From IMG/VR virus record IMGVR_UViG_3300020454_000020, positions 1 through 48,671 of that record: 48,671 nucleotides of DNA; one strand, written 5' to 3'. Below the pieces are notes generated by a model. It ran no database searches, was not told the origin of the DNA, and was given only the letters and a program-made list of their open reading frames with translations. Within the stretch, counting starts at the first letter, position 1, and each line of letters begins with the position of its first letter. Positions 31,246 to 39,172 of the stretch are shown here, in pieces. The DNA is from a virus. The translations under genes and the position numbers were made by a program.

Positions 31246-31913
31246 TTTGATTGTACTTGTGCCCAGTCCTGATCAAATAATTCAAGACCCTTATCAGTAA
31301 GTATATGGTTGTACATTTTCTCAAATATGGCAGGTGGCATGGTACAGATGTTCGCTCCATTTAGGAATGAGTCTGTTACATGTTGCACGTTACGAATAGA
31401 TGCAGATAGAACCTGTGTTTGAGAACCATGCATACGAAATATGCTTGCTATCTGATTTATAAGAGTAATACCATTGACAGATTGATCATCTAATCTACCT
31501 ACAAAAGGAGACACATATGATGCTCCTGCTTTTGATGCTAGAACTGCCTGTGCTGCTGAGAAAACAAGTGTAACATTTACTTTGATTCCCTCAAGAGCAA
31601 GTGCTCTACATGCAGTTAGACCATCAGGTGATAAAGGAACTTTGATAGTGGTAGGGTTGATGCTAAGTTGCTTGCTTTGGAATGCATACTTACTATGCAA
31701 TCTTTTACCTTCTTCTGTCATCTCATTGGCATCACCAACAACTTCCATACTGATGTCACGGACACCATAGTCTGCTAGTTCTTGGTAGACTTCTTCGGGA
31801 TCTCTGCCACTCTTACGGATAAGAGTAGGGTTTGTAGTAACACCGTCAACAAGACCAGTTCCATAATATTTCTTGATTAGATCTGTCTCTGCTGTATCTA
31901 GAAAAATCTTCAT
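31242..31913 (-). CDS. talC: transaldolase TalC
   Basis: A 223-residue class I aldolase fold: MKIFLDTAE start, GVTTNPTLI (24-32), INPTTIKVPLS with the Schiff-base Lys91, and KVNVTLVFSAAQAVLASKAG. This is the fructose-6-phosphate aldolase/transaldolase (TalC) type found in many cyanophages, where it is thought to steer host carbon into the pentose phosphate pathway for NADPH and nucleotides. It lies next to the sugar-phosphate isomerase-type gene, with a 4-base overlap. Confidence 0.95.
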   Translation of the reverse strand: MKIFLDTAETDLIKKYYGTGLVDGVTTNPTLIRKSGRDPEEVYQELADYGVRDISMEVVGDANEMTEEGKRLHSKYAFQSKQLSINPTTIKVPLSPDGLTACRALALEGIKVNVTLVFSAAQAVLASKAGASYVSPFVGRLDDQSVNGITLINQIASIFRMHGSQTQVLSASIRNVQHVTDSFLNGANICTMPPAIFEKMYNHILTDKGLELFDQDWAQVQSK

Positions 31914-32122
31914 GCTTCAAAATACTCCTTGAGAACTTGGATTTGCTCATGGTATCTTGAGATCTCATTCAACTCACTTTCAATAGCACTCATAACATCA
32001 GGATGTTCACCGATACCAACAGGGTATGTAAAGTAAACCTCTACGTTTGCTTTGTGCTTTGATATCTGCCCTTCTGCATGCTTGATAAGGGAGTTGACGA
32101 GACTATCTCGTAGGTGAATCAT
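31910..32122 (-). CDS. conserved cyanophage protein, 70 aa
   Basis: The ATG at 32122 (MIHLRDSLVNSLIKHAEG) is preferred over 32179 because homologues I recall begin there and the extra N-terminus would be unlike the family. The motif HKANVEVYFTYPVGIGEHPDV is a familiar conserved core, followed by a helical, acidic tail (ELNEISRYHEQIQVLKEYFEA). Function unknown. It precedes talC with a 4-base overlap. Confidence 0.7.
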   Translation of the reverse strand: MIHLRDSLVNSLIKHAEGQISKHKANVEVYFTYPVGIGEHPDVMSAIESELNEISRYHEQIQVLKEYFEA

Positions 32123-32154
32123 AATACAATATAAACTACATACATTATACTTTA

Positions 32155-32162
32155 AATAAATA
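32155..32162 (+). promoter_or_regulatory. T4-type late promoter motif (AATAAATA)
   Basis: The plus strand reads AATAAATA 41 bases upstream of the ATG of the plus-strand gene at 32203. Together with the ribosome binding site CAGGAG and the terminator at 32521-32546 it makes a one-gene late transcription unit. It lies in the 80-base gap between divergent genes. Confidence 0.55.
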
Positions 32163-32202
32163 ATCTTGTCAACGAACATGTTTAATTCAGGAGAATTACC
32201 CT

Positions 32203-32499
32203 ATGGCACTAACAAAAGCATCAGCGATCGATAAGATCGTTATCAGATCACCTTACAACAAACTGGAACTAAGAACAAAGACCTTAATAATTGATGATGA
32301 TGTTGATGGTGATACAAAAATATTAGCGGTGAATTATGATATCGCAAATATAAAATGCGGAACACTTGATGCAAGCGATAATCTAGTAGACACTGATATG
32401 TCTGGTTATTCAACAGAAATTCAAGGTGTAGCATCAGCAGTATGGACAGACGCTATTAAAACAGCTCAGAAGGAATACCTAATAGCAAACAAAACTTAA
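32203..32499 (+). CDS. plus-strand small protein, possible virion protein, 98 aa
   Basis: The ATG is preceded by AGGAG about 11 bases away. The 98-residue protein begins MALTKASAIDKIVIRSPYN and is rich in Asp, Ile and Thr with alternating strands, and has no catalytic motif. It has its own late-type promoter (32155-32162) and its own terminator, an isolated plus-strand gene in a leftward genome. A virion-structural or decoration role is possible but unproven. Confidence 0.75.
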   Translation: MALTKASAIDKIVIRSPYNKLELRTKTLIIDDDVDGDTKILAVNYDIANIKCGTLDASDNLVDTDMSGYSTEIQGVASAVWTDAIKTAQKEYLIANKT

Positions 32500-32520
32500 T
32501 TGAATAGCAAATATTATACA

Positions 32521-32546
32521 ACCTCCACGTAAGTGGGGGTTTTTTT
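32521..32546 (+). terminator. factor-independent terminator
   Basis: On the plus strand CCTCCAC / GTGGGGG (7 pairs, one a T-G wobble) with a 4-base loop is followed by seven T. It ends the transcript of the plus-strand gene at 32203-32499 and lies 5 bases before the end of the leftward gene at 32551. Confidence 0.85.
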
Positions 32547-32550
32547 ATTG

Positions 32551-32817
32551 TCAACACTCAAGATGATAGGATTTATACCAATGATACCACAAGTTCACTT
32601 GTTTTTTTGCTTCCATGTGCAATGGATCCATCGCCCACTTCATGACATCTCCCTTAGTTTTCCATTCACTTATTGTTATCTCAATACCTTCAACCACCTC
32701 ACTGTCAATACCAATGAATCCCTCTAGGGTTTTAGCACTAGCATATAGATCATCATTATATTTTTCATACTCAGGAGTCAACTCCTTGATACTACCAACA
32801 AAAACAACTCTATACAT
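32551..32817 (-). CDS. ABM-like (antibiotic biosynthesis monooxygenase) small protein
   Basis: An 88-residue protein with the dimeric alpha/beta-barrel layout: MYRVVFVGSIK, then EGFIGIDSEVVEGIEITISEWKTK and WAMDPLHMEAKK. The SEW(K/R) strand followed by a W..D..H helix block is the ABM/heme-degradation-like pattern. It has 8 bases of overlap with the amidinotransferase-like gene. Enzymatic activity is uncertain; the fold call is moderate. Confidence 0.6.
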   Translation of the reverse strand: MYRVVFVGSIKELTPEYEKYNDDLYASAKTLEGFIGIDSEVVEGIEITISEWKTKGDVMKWAMDPLHMEAKKQVNLWYHWYKSYHLEC

Positions 32818-34102
32818 TAAGTTGTTCTAAACTTGTTTGTTCTCCTTCTCTTGCGAGGTCAGCAGTGATACAATGTAATCCTCCATCCCAAAAGTATCTG
32901 TGTCTGAAGTTGACAATATGTGGTGTGATACCATGCCTCTCAAAAGCATCAAATGCTTTTTTATTAGGACCATTGACAATCACATTCTTTTCATCAATGA
33001 CAAGCATGTTAAGATCAAAGACTGTCTCTTCAACATAAGTTACCCAATCATCTAACCACTCATTCACATAATCATAAAAATCATCACCTGCATTCGGCAC
33101 CCAATATCTTCCATTCATTTTTTCTTTCTTCTTAGTAAATCCTTCCACCTTATCCCAACTCTCACCCTCTAGAGTTACGACTTCCCATCCCGGAAAAGTA
33201 TCTTTATAAGTTTCAGGATCTCTAAGACTCAAAATCAAACCGGGTTTTACAGGGCAGAAACTACCGTCATTATGTCCGGGAACAGATACTGGATGAATGT
33301 TATAGTCAGGAAATAATTTTTTCCATTTAGCTACAAAAGTGCCTTCATTAAGTTTAGTAATGATATTATTGAGACCAAAAAATAAATCCTTACCGACTCT
33401 TGTAATATTTGCAGTAGTAATGTATTGATCATAAACAATCTCATTACCATTATCTTTCATCAATTTTTCTATTGTCTTATAAGGATATGTTTTATCGTTG
33501 TGGACATACTTTGATATCTTTCCAATTGTATTTGTGTGTGCTTGTAATATAAGATTCCTGAGATCATCAATATCGATTCCCTGTAATAAGTTTCTAGAAC
33601 TATTCTTATTAGCAGCACTTTTCAGAAGCATTGCCTGAGTAATTGGTCCTACAGGTCTGCCGGGAAAAGTAAGATCATATATGTACTGTAATATATCTTT
33701 ATGATAATCCGCCATTTGTTTCATCTTTAATGAACTTGTGTTCATTATAGCACCAACTTCATATTCAATATTAATATTTTTTCCAAATTGTTGTCCGGGC
33801 ATATAAAACTTATTACCAATCATGGCAGTATAGTCTCTCGGAGTCATGGGTGGTGATATCATGAAACCTTCTGGTCTCATACAGTCCTCTGGATTGTCTG
33901 CGATATCGGTTCTTATTACTTCTACATCAAATTTTTCGAGAACTGATATAAGTTTCTGAAAGTCCTCTTCAGTTTCTTCAGCAAGACGATGAAAGACTCC
34001 TCTAACTTTTGGGTTCTGAACATAGTTGAAATATTCTGGTGGATAACACCGACCTACAGCACATATTTTAAGAGGGTCCCAATGCTGATGGACATTTAGC
34101 AT
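32810..34102 (-). CDS. amidinotransferase-like (pentein) enzyme
   Basis: A 430-residue protein. VPGHNDGSFCPVKPG supplies the His and Asp of the pentein active site, and a late FWDGGLHCITADL supplies the nucleophilic Cys in the GGxHC motif. N-terminal MRPEGFMISPPMTPRDY resembles glycine and inosamine amidinotransferases (MxPRD). Such enzymes transfer an amidino group from arginine. The substrate in phages is unknown; it may modify a glycan amino sugar or arginine pool. It lies next to the plus-strand exported protein island. Confidence 0.82.
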   Translation of the reverse strand: MLNVHQHWDPLKICAVGRCYPPEYFNYVQNPKVRGVFHRLAEETEEDFQKLISVLEKFDVEVIRTDIADNPEDCMRPEGFMISPPMTPRDYTAMIGNKFYMPGQQFGKNINIEYEVGAIMNTSSLKMKQMADYHKDILQYIYDLTFPGRPVGPITQAMLLKSAANKNSSRNLLQGIDIDDLRNLILQAHTNTIGKISKYVHNDKTYPYKTIEKLMKDNGNEIVYDQYITTANITRVGKDLFFGLNNIITKLNEGTFVAKWKKLFPDYNIHPVSVPGHNDGSFCPVKPGLILSLRDPETYKDTFPGWEVVTLEGESWDKVEGFTKKKEKMNGRYWVPNAGDDFYDYVNEWLDDWVTYVEETVFDLNMLVIDEKNVIVNGPNKKAFDAFERHGITPHIVNFRHRYFWDGGLHCITADLAREGEQTSLEQLNV

Positions 34103-34158
34103 AATAAATTAGTTGTATTAATACTTATATATAGATATAGCAAATAATCGGTAATTTC

Positions 34159-34653
34159 ATGAAGAAATACTTACCACTTATACTATTGGCAGGGTTTGGT
34201 TCTCCTGTATTTGCGGACATTACTCATAGAATGAGTAGTTCTCTACAGTTGACAACAAACGCTGCAGCGACTCAGGTTGAGCGAATTGGATCAACATACT
34301 CGGTCTCTGGATCAGGTGTTTCTACAGACGTAGGTGGTGGTGGATCTGCTGACCTAAACGTTGGTGGTCTAGGAACCCTAACAGATGGAGTAGGACAAGG
34401 TAGTATTGCTACTGCAACTCACACTGCAGGTACAGCGTTCTCATTCTCTCAGTCATTTATTGAAGGTGATGTTATATCTACCACAGCTCCTACTGTTGGT
34501 GCAGTAAGTGCTTATTCTAATCAGGTATCTACTGCTGTGGGTAGTGGAACTGGATCAGGTACAGTCTTAAGTTCTGGTGCTGTAACTGCAGTTGGTGGTG
34601 GATCTGGAACTTCAACTATAGGTCAATTTGTAACTGAATTACAGATCAACTAG
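34159..34653 (+). CDS. exported Gly/Ser/Thr-rich protein 1
   Basis: A 164-residue protein starting MKKYLPLILLAGFGSPVFA then DITHRM, a Sec-type signal peptide with a likely cleavage after VFA. The mature part is rich in Gly, Ser, Thr and Val (VSGSGVSTDVGGGGSADLN, AVGSGTGSGTVL), likely extended beta structure. Plus strand, in a group of three exported proteins. Similar proteins recur in marine T4-like phages; function unknown. Separated from the divergent amidinotransferase-like gene by 56 bases. Confidence 0.75.
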   Translation: MKKYLPLILLAGFGSPVFADITHRMSSSLQLTTNAAATQVERIGSTYSVSGSGVSTDVGGGGSADLNVGGLGTLTDGVGQGSIATATHTAGTAFSFSQSFIEGDVISTTAPTVGAVSAYSNQVSTAVGSGTGSGTVLSSGAVTAVGGGSGTSTIGQFVTELQIN

Positions 34654-34667
34654 GAGTATGGGAACAA

Positions 34668-35111
34668 ATGAGACCTCTTCGTGCGATACTTGTGGGTGCA
34701 ATTGCCCTTGCGAGTGCACCGACTGCACTGAATGCAGTCCCTGTAGTACCTAATTTTACTCAGGGATCGATGACTTCTCACACGGAGACCACTTCTACCG
34801 TGTCGGAGACCATTAATTCAATGGACTATAACACTGGGTATCAATACTCAGTAACGGGTGTTAACGTGCAGCACGATGGTTCTAGTATAACGCCGGATAC
34901 TGGAACTCAATCTATAACAAACAACGGTGTGAATTCAACATGGACAGACTTGAACACTTCACAAAAACCGAATTGGACTCTAACGACTCCCGGAGCAGCA
35001 TTTCAATTCACGGAGACGTACAAAGCCCCCGGTCTTTCGACTCATACTGTAATAACAAGAACCACCACAATCCAAAGCGTAACCGATACAACAAGTATAT
35101 TCAGTCAATAA
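34668..35111 (+). CDS. exported Thr/Ser-rich protein 2
   Basis: A 147-residue protein with a signal peptide (MRPLRAILVGAIALASAPTALNA) followed by VPVVPNFTQGSMTSHTETT and a Thr-rich beta-type body, ending TTIQSVTDTTSIFSQ. A ribosome binding site AGGAG lies 11 bases upstream. Homologues with the same ending are known to me from cyanomyoviruses. It overlaps the long reading frame of the third exported protein by 172 bases. Confidence 0.75.
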   Translation: MRPLRAILVGAIALASAPTALNAVPVVPNFTQGSMTSHTETTSTVSETINSMDYNTGYQYSVTGVNVQHDGSSITPDTGTQSITNNGVNSTWTDLNTSQKPNWTLTTPGAAFQFTETYKAPGLSTHTVITRTTTIQSVTDTTSIFSQ

Positions 35112-35812
35112 TCAAACTAGCAGCACTTAGTGCTATAACAATACCTTATACTGTAACTCCATCCTATGCATCTGATATAGGAGGAGTTTCTGCTACTGCA
35201 AATCCAGTCGCCAACTCTAGTGGGTCAGTGACCAATCAGGCAATACAGGTTTTACAAGGTCCTTATATGACTAACACATACGGTGATGGTATATCTTGTC
35301 AAGTTCCTACCATGAACATTACACCCTATGCCACTCGGACAGGATCATGGATGGATCCTTACGAAAGCGAATGGTTAGATCCTGTGTACAACAACTTAGA
35401 TGCCAATAATGATGATGTACCAGATAATCCCGGTCAAATTTTGTATTATAAACCAGTTCGTACAGGACAAAAAGCAAATCAAAATATAAACATAGGGTTC
35501 TCTGCAACCATGAGTTTCTCATTGAATAGAGATGCACAGAGAAAATGTCAGGAAGCAGCAACATTACACAATGAATACCGTGCACAGTTGACTGCCAATA
35601 AGCGATTAGACTTTGAACTTGCTAGACTTAAGAACTGTGGAGAACTTATGAAGGCAGGAGTTACCTTTCATCCAAAGTCACCTTATGCTAGTATATGTGC
35701 TGATGTTGTAGTAAATAATGTGAACACTATAAAAAACCACAAACATTCTATACCACCTGTAGCAAATGGTAATGCAGATGATCTAAAAGATATTTCTATC
35801 GGAGTAAAGTAA
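34940..35812 (+). CDS. exported protein 3 (start uncertain)
   Basis: The reading frame opens at ATG 34940, but the family-like part begins near 35096 with KYIQSIIKLAALSAITIP and a YTVTPSYA cleavage site followed by SDIGGVSATANPVANSSGS. No ATG, GTG or TTG occurs in frame between the TTG at 34973 and the signal peptide, so the true start is unclear (a non-standard ATT or ATA, or an upstream start). The body has a NKRLDFELARLKNCGELMK block and a Cys pattern as in homologues. Its 3' end overlaps the convergent deformylase gene by 17 bases. Confidence 0.65.
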   Translation: MDRLEHFTKTELDSNDSRSSISIHGDVQSPRSFDSYCNNKNHHNPKRNRYNKYIQSIIKLAALSAITIPYTVTPSYASDIGGVSATANPVANSSGSVTNQAIQVLQGPYMTNTYGDGISCQVPTMNITPYATRTGSWMDPYESEWLDPVYNNLDANNDDVPDNPGQILYYKPVRTGQKANQNINIGFSATMSFSLNRDAQRKCQEAATLHNEYRAQLTANKRLDFELARLKNCGELMKAGVTFHPKSPYASICADVVVNNVNTIKNHKHSIPPVANGNADDLKDISIGVK

Positions 35813-36236
35813 AATTATCCCCTTCTATATGATCATATTCATGTTGGAAAATTCTTGAAGCAAGTCCATCCAACTTTAACTTATGAGTATTTTTATCTAC
35901 ATCCTCATACTTAACAATAATTTTTTTTGGTCTTGATATATTTAAATATAAATCTGGGTATGATAAACACCCTTCTTCCATTTCAACTTCTTCTTTGTAT
36001 GTTTTAATAATTTGAGGATTAAAACAAACTATAATTTCATTAAGTTCTATATCCCTTATCATTACAAATACTCTTTCTGATATACCAATTTGATTAGCAG
36101 ATAAACCCACACCCTTGTGATGAATCATGTTATCAATTAATATCCTTGATAACTCCTGACGATTTAAATTATAACTACACGAATCAATTCGACGATGTAA
36201 TAAAAAATTTTCTGATTCAATTAATTCCTTTATCAT
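35796..36236 (-). CDS. def: peptide deformylase
   Basis: A 146-residue protein with all three deformylase motifs: GVGLSANQIG (42-51), EGCLSYP (88-94) and QHEYDHIEG (131-139). The Cys and the two His bind the metal, the Glu is catalytic. It removes the formyl group from nascent proteins. Phage deformylases in cyanophages are thought to help maturation of photosystem proteins such as D1. It is compact, lacking the C-terminal extension of bacterial enzymes. Confidence 0.93.
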   Translation of the reverse strand: MIKELIESENFLLHRRIDSCSYNLNRQELSRILIDNMIHHKGVGLSANQIGISERVFVMIRDIELNEIIVCFNPQIIKTYKEEVEMEEGCLSYPDLYLNISRPKKIIVKYEDVDKNTHKLKLDGLASRIFQHEYDHIEGDNFTLLR

Positions 36237-36886
36237 TTTTTCTTGATAGGTGATAAACCTTTTTTCTCTCGATATATATTAGTTTCAATCTCACTCTTCG
36301 ATAGTTTAGGAGGTTCTTTACCAAGAATCTTCTGAACTTTTTTTGTTAATTGTTTGATCACAGGTTTAACGACTCTTAATAATAAAGGTGTTGCTGCTGC
36401 AGCACCAGTTGCTATTACAGCAATAGCAGTCGTTGTGCTTACCTCGGCGGGAGAAGGTAGATACTCTTCAACCCAAGTTGAAGTTGGTTCTTCGGTGGAG
36501 ATAACTTCTTTAGATTCAGTTGTTGGTGGTATCTCAGGTATTGGAGGAGTTTCAAGGGTTGGTTGCTCCGTGTTTGCTACTGGTGGAGGTGGTGCCTCCT
36601 GTTCTATTATCAGGTCCTCTGGTGTATATTCAATAGGATTGAATGATGGAGTATCACCATCACAGAAGACTTGAGTTCCTTTTGGATCATCATCCTTTAG
36701 AACTCTATTCTTTTTACTATCTTTATGTGACTCTACACACCCCGGCATATTGATGATAGGAACACCGATGTAGAGAGTATTTGTTATTGATGGTACTCTT
36801 GGGATTGCTACATTAGGAGAGTTTACCCATACGTGTGGCACATATGGGATCGCTATTCCTTGTACTTCAATCTCAGGTACTTCCAT
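36233..36886 (-). CDS. Pro-rich protein with C-terminal membrane segment
   Basis: A 217-residue protein. The N-terminus repeats a short pattern (MEVPEIEVQGIAIPYVPHVW) and has IGVPIINMPGCVESHKD; the middle is rich in Pro, Glu and Thr (VANTEQPTLETPPIPEIPP); the end has STTTAIAVIATGAAAATPLLL and a basic tail (VVKPVIKQLTKKVQKILGK). This layout recurs in cyanophages as a probable membrane or virion protein. A TATAAATA lies only 3 bases upstream of the ATG. Confidence 0.7.
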   Translation of the reverse strand: MEVPEIEVQGIAIPYVPHVWVNSPNVAIPRVPSITNTLYIGVPIINMPGCVESHKDSKKNRVLKDDDPKGTQVFCDGDTPSFNPIEYTPEDLIIEQEAPPPPVANTEQPTLETPPIPEIPPTTESKEVISTEEPTSTWVEEYLPSPAEVSTTTAIAVIATGAAAATPLLLRVVKPVIKQLTKKVQKILGKEPPKLSKSEIETNIYREKKGLSPIKKK

Positions 36887-36889
36887 GAA

Positions 36890-36897
36890 TATTTATA
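36890..36897 (-). promoter_or_regulatory. late promoter motif TATAAATA, oddly close to a start
   Basis: A perfect TATAAATA lies 3 bases before the ATG at 36886, in the 12-base gap after the 98-residue gene. At normal spacing the transcript would begin within the coding region, so it may be chance, serve a leaderless message, or belong to an internal start. Confidence 0.3.
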
Positions 36898-36898
36898 G

Positions 36899-37195
36899 TT
36901 ACATAAAGGATATTCCTTCTTCATCTCCCAAGTCTCTATCCAAATCAGGTAGATGTGGTTCTACCCAGTGAGTTGAATTATCAATTTTTGCTGCCTCAAC
37001 ATACCTCATGATATGTTGATCCACTTGTTTGAATACGTCATGAAGATTCAAGTCCATACGTATATCATGTGCGATCTCTGCTATTTGTTTCTCTGTGAGA
37101 CAATGGTCTGGATGAAGAAGATCACAGCAGGGTATTCTCTTCTCAATAAGTTCGTTCAAATTTATACGAACTTCGTAGTCTTGGTAAACTGGCAT
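36899..37195 (-). CDS. conserved cyanophage protein, 98 aa
   Basis: Begins MPVYQDYEVRINLNELIEKRIPCCDLLHP and has EIAHDIRMDLNLHDVFKQVDQHIM, a helical centre, and an acidic end (PDLDRDLGDEEGI). It is soluble and has no known catalytic motif. It sits between the Pro-rich membrane protein and the 198-residue membrane protein. Function unknown. Confidence 0.65.
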   Translation of the reverse strand: MPVYQDYEVRINLNELIEKRIPCCDLLHPDHCLTEKQIAEIAHDIRMDLNLHDVFKQVDQHIMRYVEAAKIDNSTHWVEPHLPDLDRDLGDEEGISFM

Positions 37196-37220
37196 ACTTA
37201 ATATGTACTGTACTTATATA

Positions 37221-37817
37221 TTAGCAGTTTTTATTCAAATCTTCTGCCATGTTACCACCTATTTCAGCACCTTGATTACCACCAAACATTGCTACCCATC
37301 CTGCTGCTACCCATCCTATGAATGGAATATTAACAAGAGAAGGTGCAGCAGCAGCACCAACACTAGTTCCTACAAGTCTTCCTGTTCCTTTTGCAGCACC
37401 AACTGCTTCGATACAAGCAACAGTTTTAGATAATGCACCGTCTCCACTTTTCTCTACGATAGTGCTTGGATCTTGCCATGATCTCTGATTAGATACAGGT
37501 CCTCCTTGGTTTATCTTACCATCCATGAAGTACTCTTCAGTAACCTTAGTTGTGTTATTCGATAATCCTAAGAATCCACCCTTCTCTTTGATGTCCTTAG
37601 TGATAAATGCTGTCTTGGGATCGTTTGCTTTATATGAAATAACATAACCATCATCTGCTACACTTGCCTTATATGATGTGTAAGGACCTACAGGTATATT
37701 CAAGGTAGGTAACTTAGGTGTCTCTTTTCTGCTTGCAATATATCCAATCATTCCAATGTGCGAGACAGCACAAAGACTACCCACTACACCGATGGATATC
37801 CACTTTATATTATTCAT
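37221..37817 (-). CDS. membrane protein with two hydrophobic regions, 198 aa
   Basis: The N-terminus has a helix (MNNIKWISIGVVGSLCAVSH, GMIGYIAS), a beta-type middle (VGPYTSYKASVADDGYVISY), and a C-terminal Gly/Ala-rich hydrophobic stretch (LVGTSVGAAAAPSLVNIPF, GWVAAGWVAMFGG). Layout suggests an inner-membrane or virion-membrane role; a holin-like role is possible but not supported by a specific motif. It overlaps the upstream gene by 4 bases. Confidence 0.6.
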   Translation of the reverse strand: MNNIKWISIGVVGSLCAVSHIGMIGYIASRKETPKLPTLNIPVGPYTSYKASVADDGYVISYKANDPKTAFITKDIKEKGGFLGLSNNTTKVTEEYFMDGKINQGGPVSNQRSWQDPSTIVEKSGDGALSKTVACIEAVGAAKGTGRLVGTSVGAAAAPSLVNIPFIGWVAAGWVAMFGGNQGAEIGGNMAEDLNKNC

Positions 37818-38209
37818 TTTGTATCAGGAACAATTTTTACAGGACCTGATTCAATTCTAATGGTCTGAGCAGGTGCAGTCTCTGATGCTTTAGCAATAAG
37901 AAACTCCATATCCTTTTTAGATATGTTAGCACTTCCATCAGCACCATTCTTCTTCTTACCTCCTGCGGAGACACCGAAGGTAGCTACGACTCCTGTAAAG
38001 ACCGAAGCTATGAAAGTTGGATCCATGTCTTGTTTAGGAATTCCTAGTGCAGGTGGCAAATCAACATACGCTAATGTTAAAACTCCTCCAGACCAGATCA
38101 AAATTCCTAGTCGCACGAAAGTCGAGAGGATAGCAAGTTGCTCCTCCTTATCCTCAATACCATCTTTGATTTTACCGATGATACCTTTCTTTTCTTCTTT
38201 CTTTTCCAT
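37814..38209 (-). CDS. small membrane protein, 131 aa
   Basis: Begins MEKKEEKKGIIGKIKDGIED, charged, then two hydrophobic helices (STFVRLGILIWSGGVLTLAYV and ASVFTGVVATFGVSA) and a cytosolic tail. The pair of helices with charged ends resembles a small holin, but no class I/II holin signature can be confirmed. It forms a pair with the 198-residue membrane protein. Confidence 0.6.
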   Translation of the reverse strand: MEKKEEKKGIIGKIKDGIEDKEEQLAILSTFVRLGILIWSGGVLTLAYVDLPPALGIPKQDMDPTFIASVFTGVVATFGVSAGGKKKNGADGSANISKKDMEFLIAKASETAPAQTIRIESGPVKIVPDTK

Positions 38210-38239
38210 AGCAATTGGTATTATATAGTATATATCATA

Positions 38240-39163
38240 TCAGAATTCCCAAGGTCGGGTCCCAAATTCTTCGTGCCACTCATCATATACCCATTGAGTA
38301 TACTTTTTTCCAAAGGCATAATCTTCATCTGATAAATCTTGCATATCACTCATCCATTGATCTTCTAGATCTTCATATCTAGGTGCTTTTGTTCCCATTT
38401 CTGGGTAATAACAATTCTTATGAATACTATTAATTTTACACTCTAAAAAATTCTCTAAGGGTTCTATGTTACCACTCCACAAATCTTCCATGACAATAGG
38501 TAAAGTAGGAAAATGTGCTGCATATTTCTTATATGTTTGAACATAAGAAAACTTAGAGAAATTATATTCCTTTTTTTGTAATAGATCTTTCCAGTAAGAA
38601 ATACTATCGGGGAAATTTTTTCTCAGCAATCTCCATTGAAATCTAGATTGAGGATCATTGTCATTCCATTGTGAGCACACAACATCATTACTTTTTACCT
38701 TCAATCTATATTGTGCAGAACTATGAGAATAACCTCTTCTAACAGGATCTCTAAAAATCATGATGACCCTTACATCAAAATTCTCTTTTAATGTTGAGGA
38801 GATCTCTGATACAAACTGAGGACTCAACTCTGCATTAGTATTACTAAAATCACTAACATAGGGATAATCTTTACTAGACAATCGTTTGTAGTATTCTACA
38901 AAATCATCTAACGTGGTATCCTTTGAAAATAATAATTCTAAATTTTTTAATTTTAATTCTGATTTATTTTCCAAAAACCACTTACGTTGTGGACTCCTCC
39001 TGTAATTCCAAAAATCAGAAGTTTTATCTGATAACCAGTATAGTGTATTATGTTCTTTACCTATTCCACTATTAATAATTTGGTTTTCTTTTAAAGTTTT
39101 ATATAGAGGAGATGTGGCAGACCAACCTATACCTGTTGCTAAAAGTAACTTAGGTTTAGTCAT
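38240..39163 (-). CDS. sulfotransferase-like protein
   Basis: A 307-residue protein with a N-terminal LLLATGIGWSATSPLY, close to the phosphosulfate-binding P-loop (GxGWSGTTxLY), and MIFRDPVRRGYSHSSAQYRL (about 136-155), the 3'-phosphate-binding block of sulfotransferases. It would transfer sulfate from PAPS to a sugar or protein. It is placed among membrane and structural proteins, not in the glycan block, but fits the theme of glycan decoration. Confidence 0.8.
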   Translation of the reverse strand: MTKPKLLLATGIGWSATSPLYKTLKENQIINSGIGKEHNTLYWLSDKTSDFWNYRRSPQRKWFLENKSELKLKNLELLFSKDTTLDDFVEYYKRLSSKDYPYVSDFSNTNAELSPQFVSEISSTLKENFDVRVIMIFRDPVRRGYSHSSAQYRLKVKSNDVVCSQWNDNDPQSRFQWRLLRKNFPDSISYWKDLLQKKEYNFSKFSYVQTYKKYAAHFPTLPIVMEDLWSGNIEPLENFLECKINSIHKNCYYPEMGTKAPRYEDLEDQWMSDMQDLSDEDYAFGKKYTQWVYDEWHEEFGTRPWEF

Positions 39164-39172
39164 CCCCTTCGA

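Noticed and set aside
37221-38209. Possible holin pair
   Set aside because: Two membrane proteins in tandem are suggestive, but no holin family signature or adjacent lysozyme gene is visible, so the role is not claimed.
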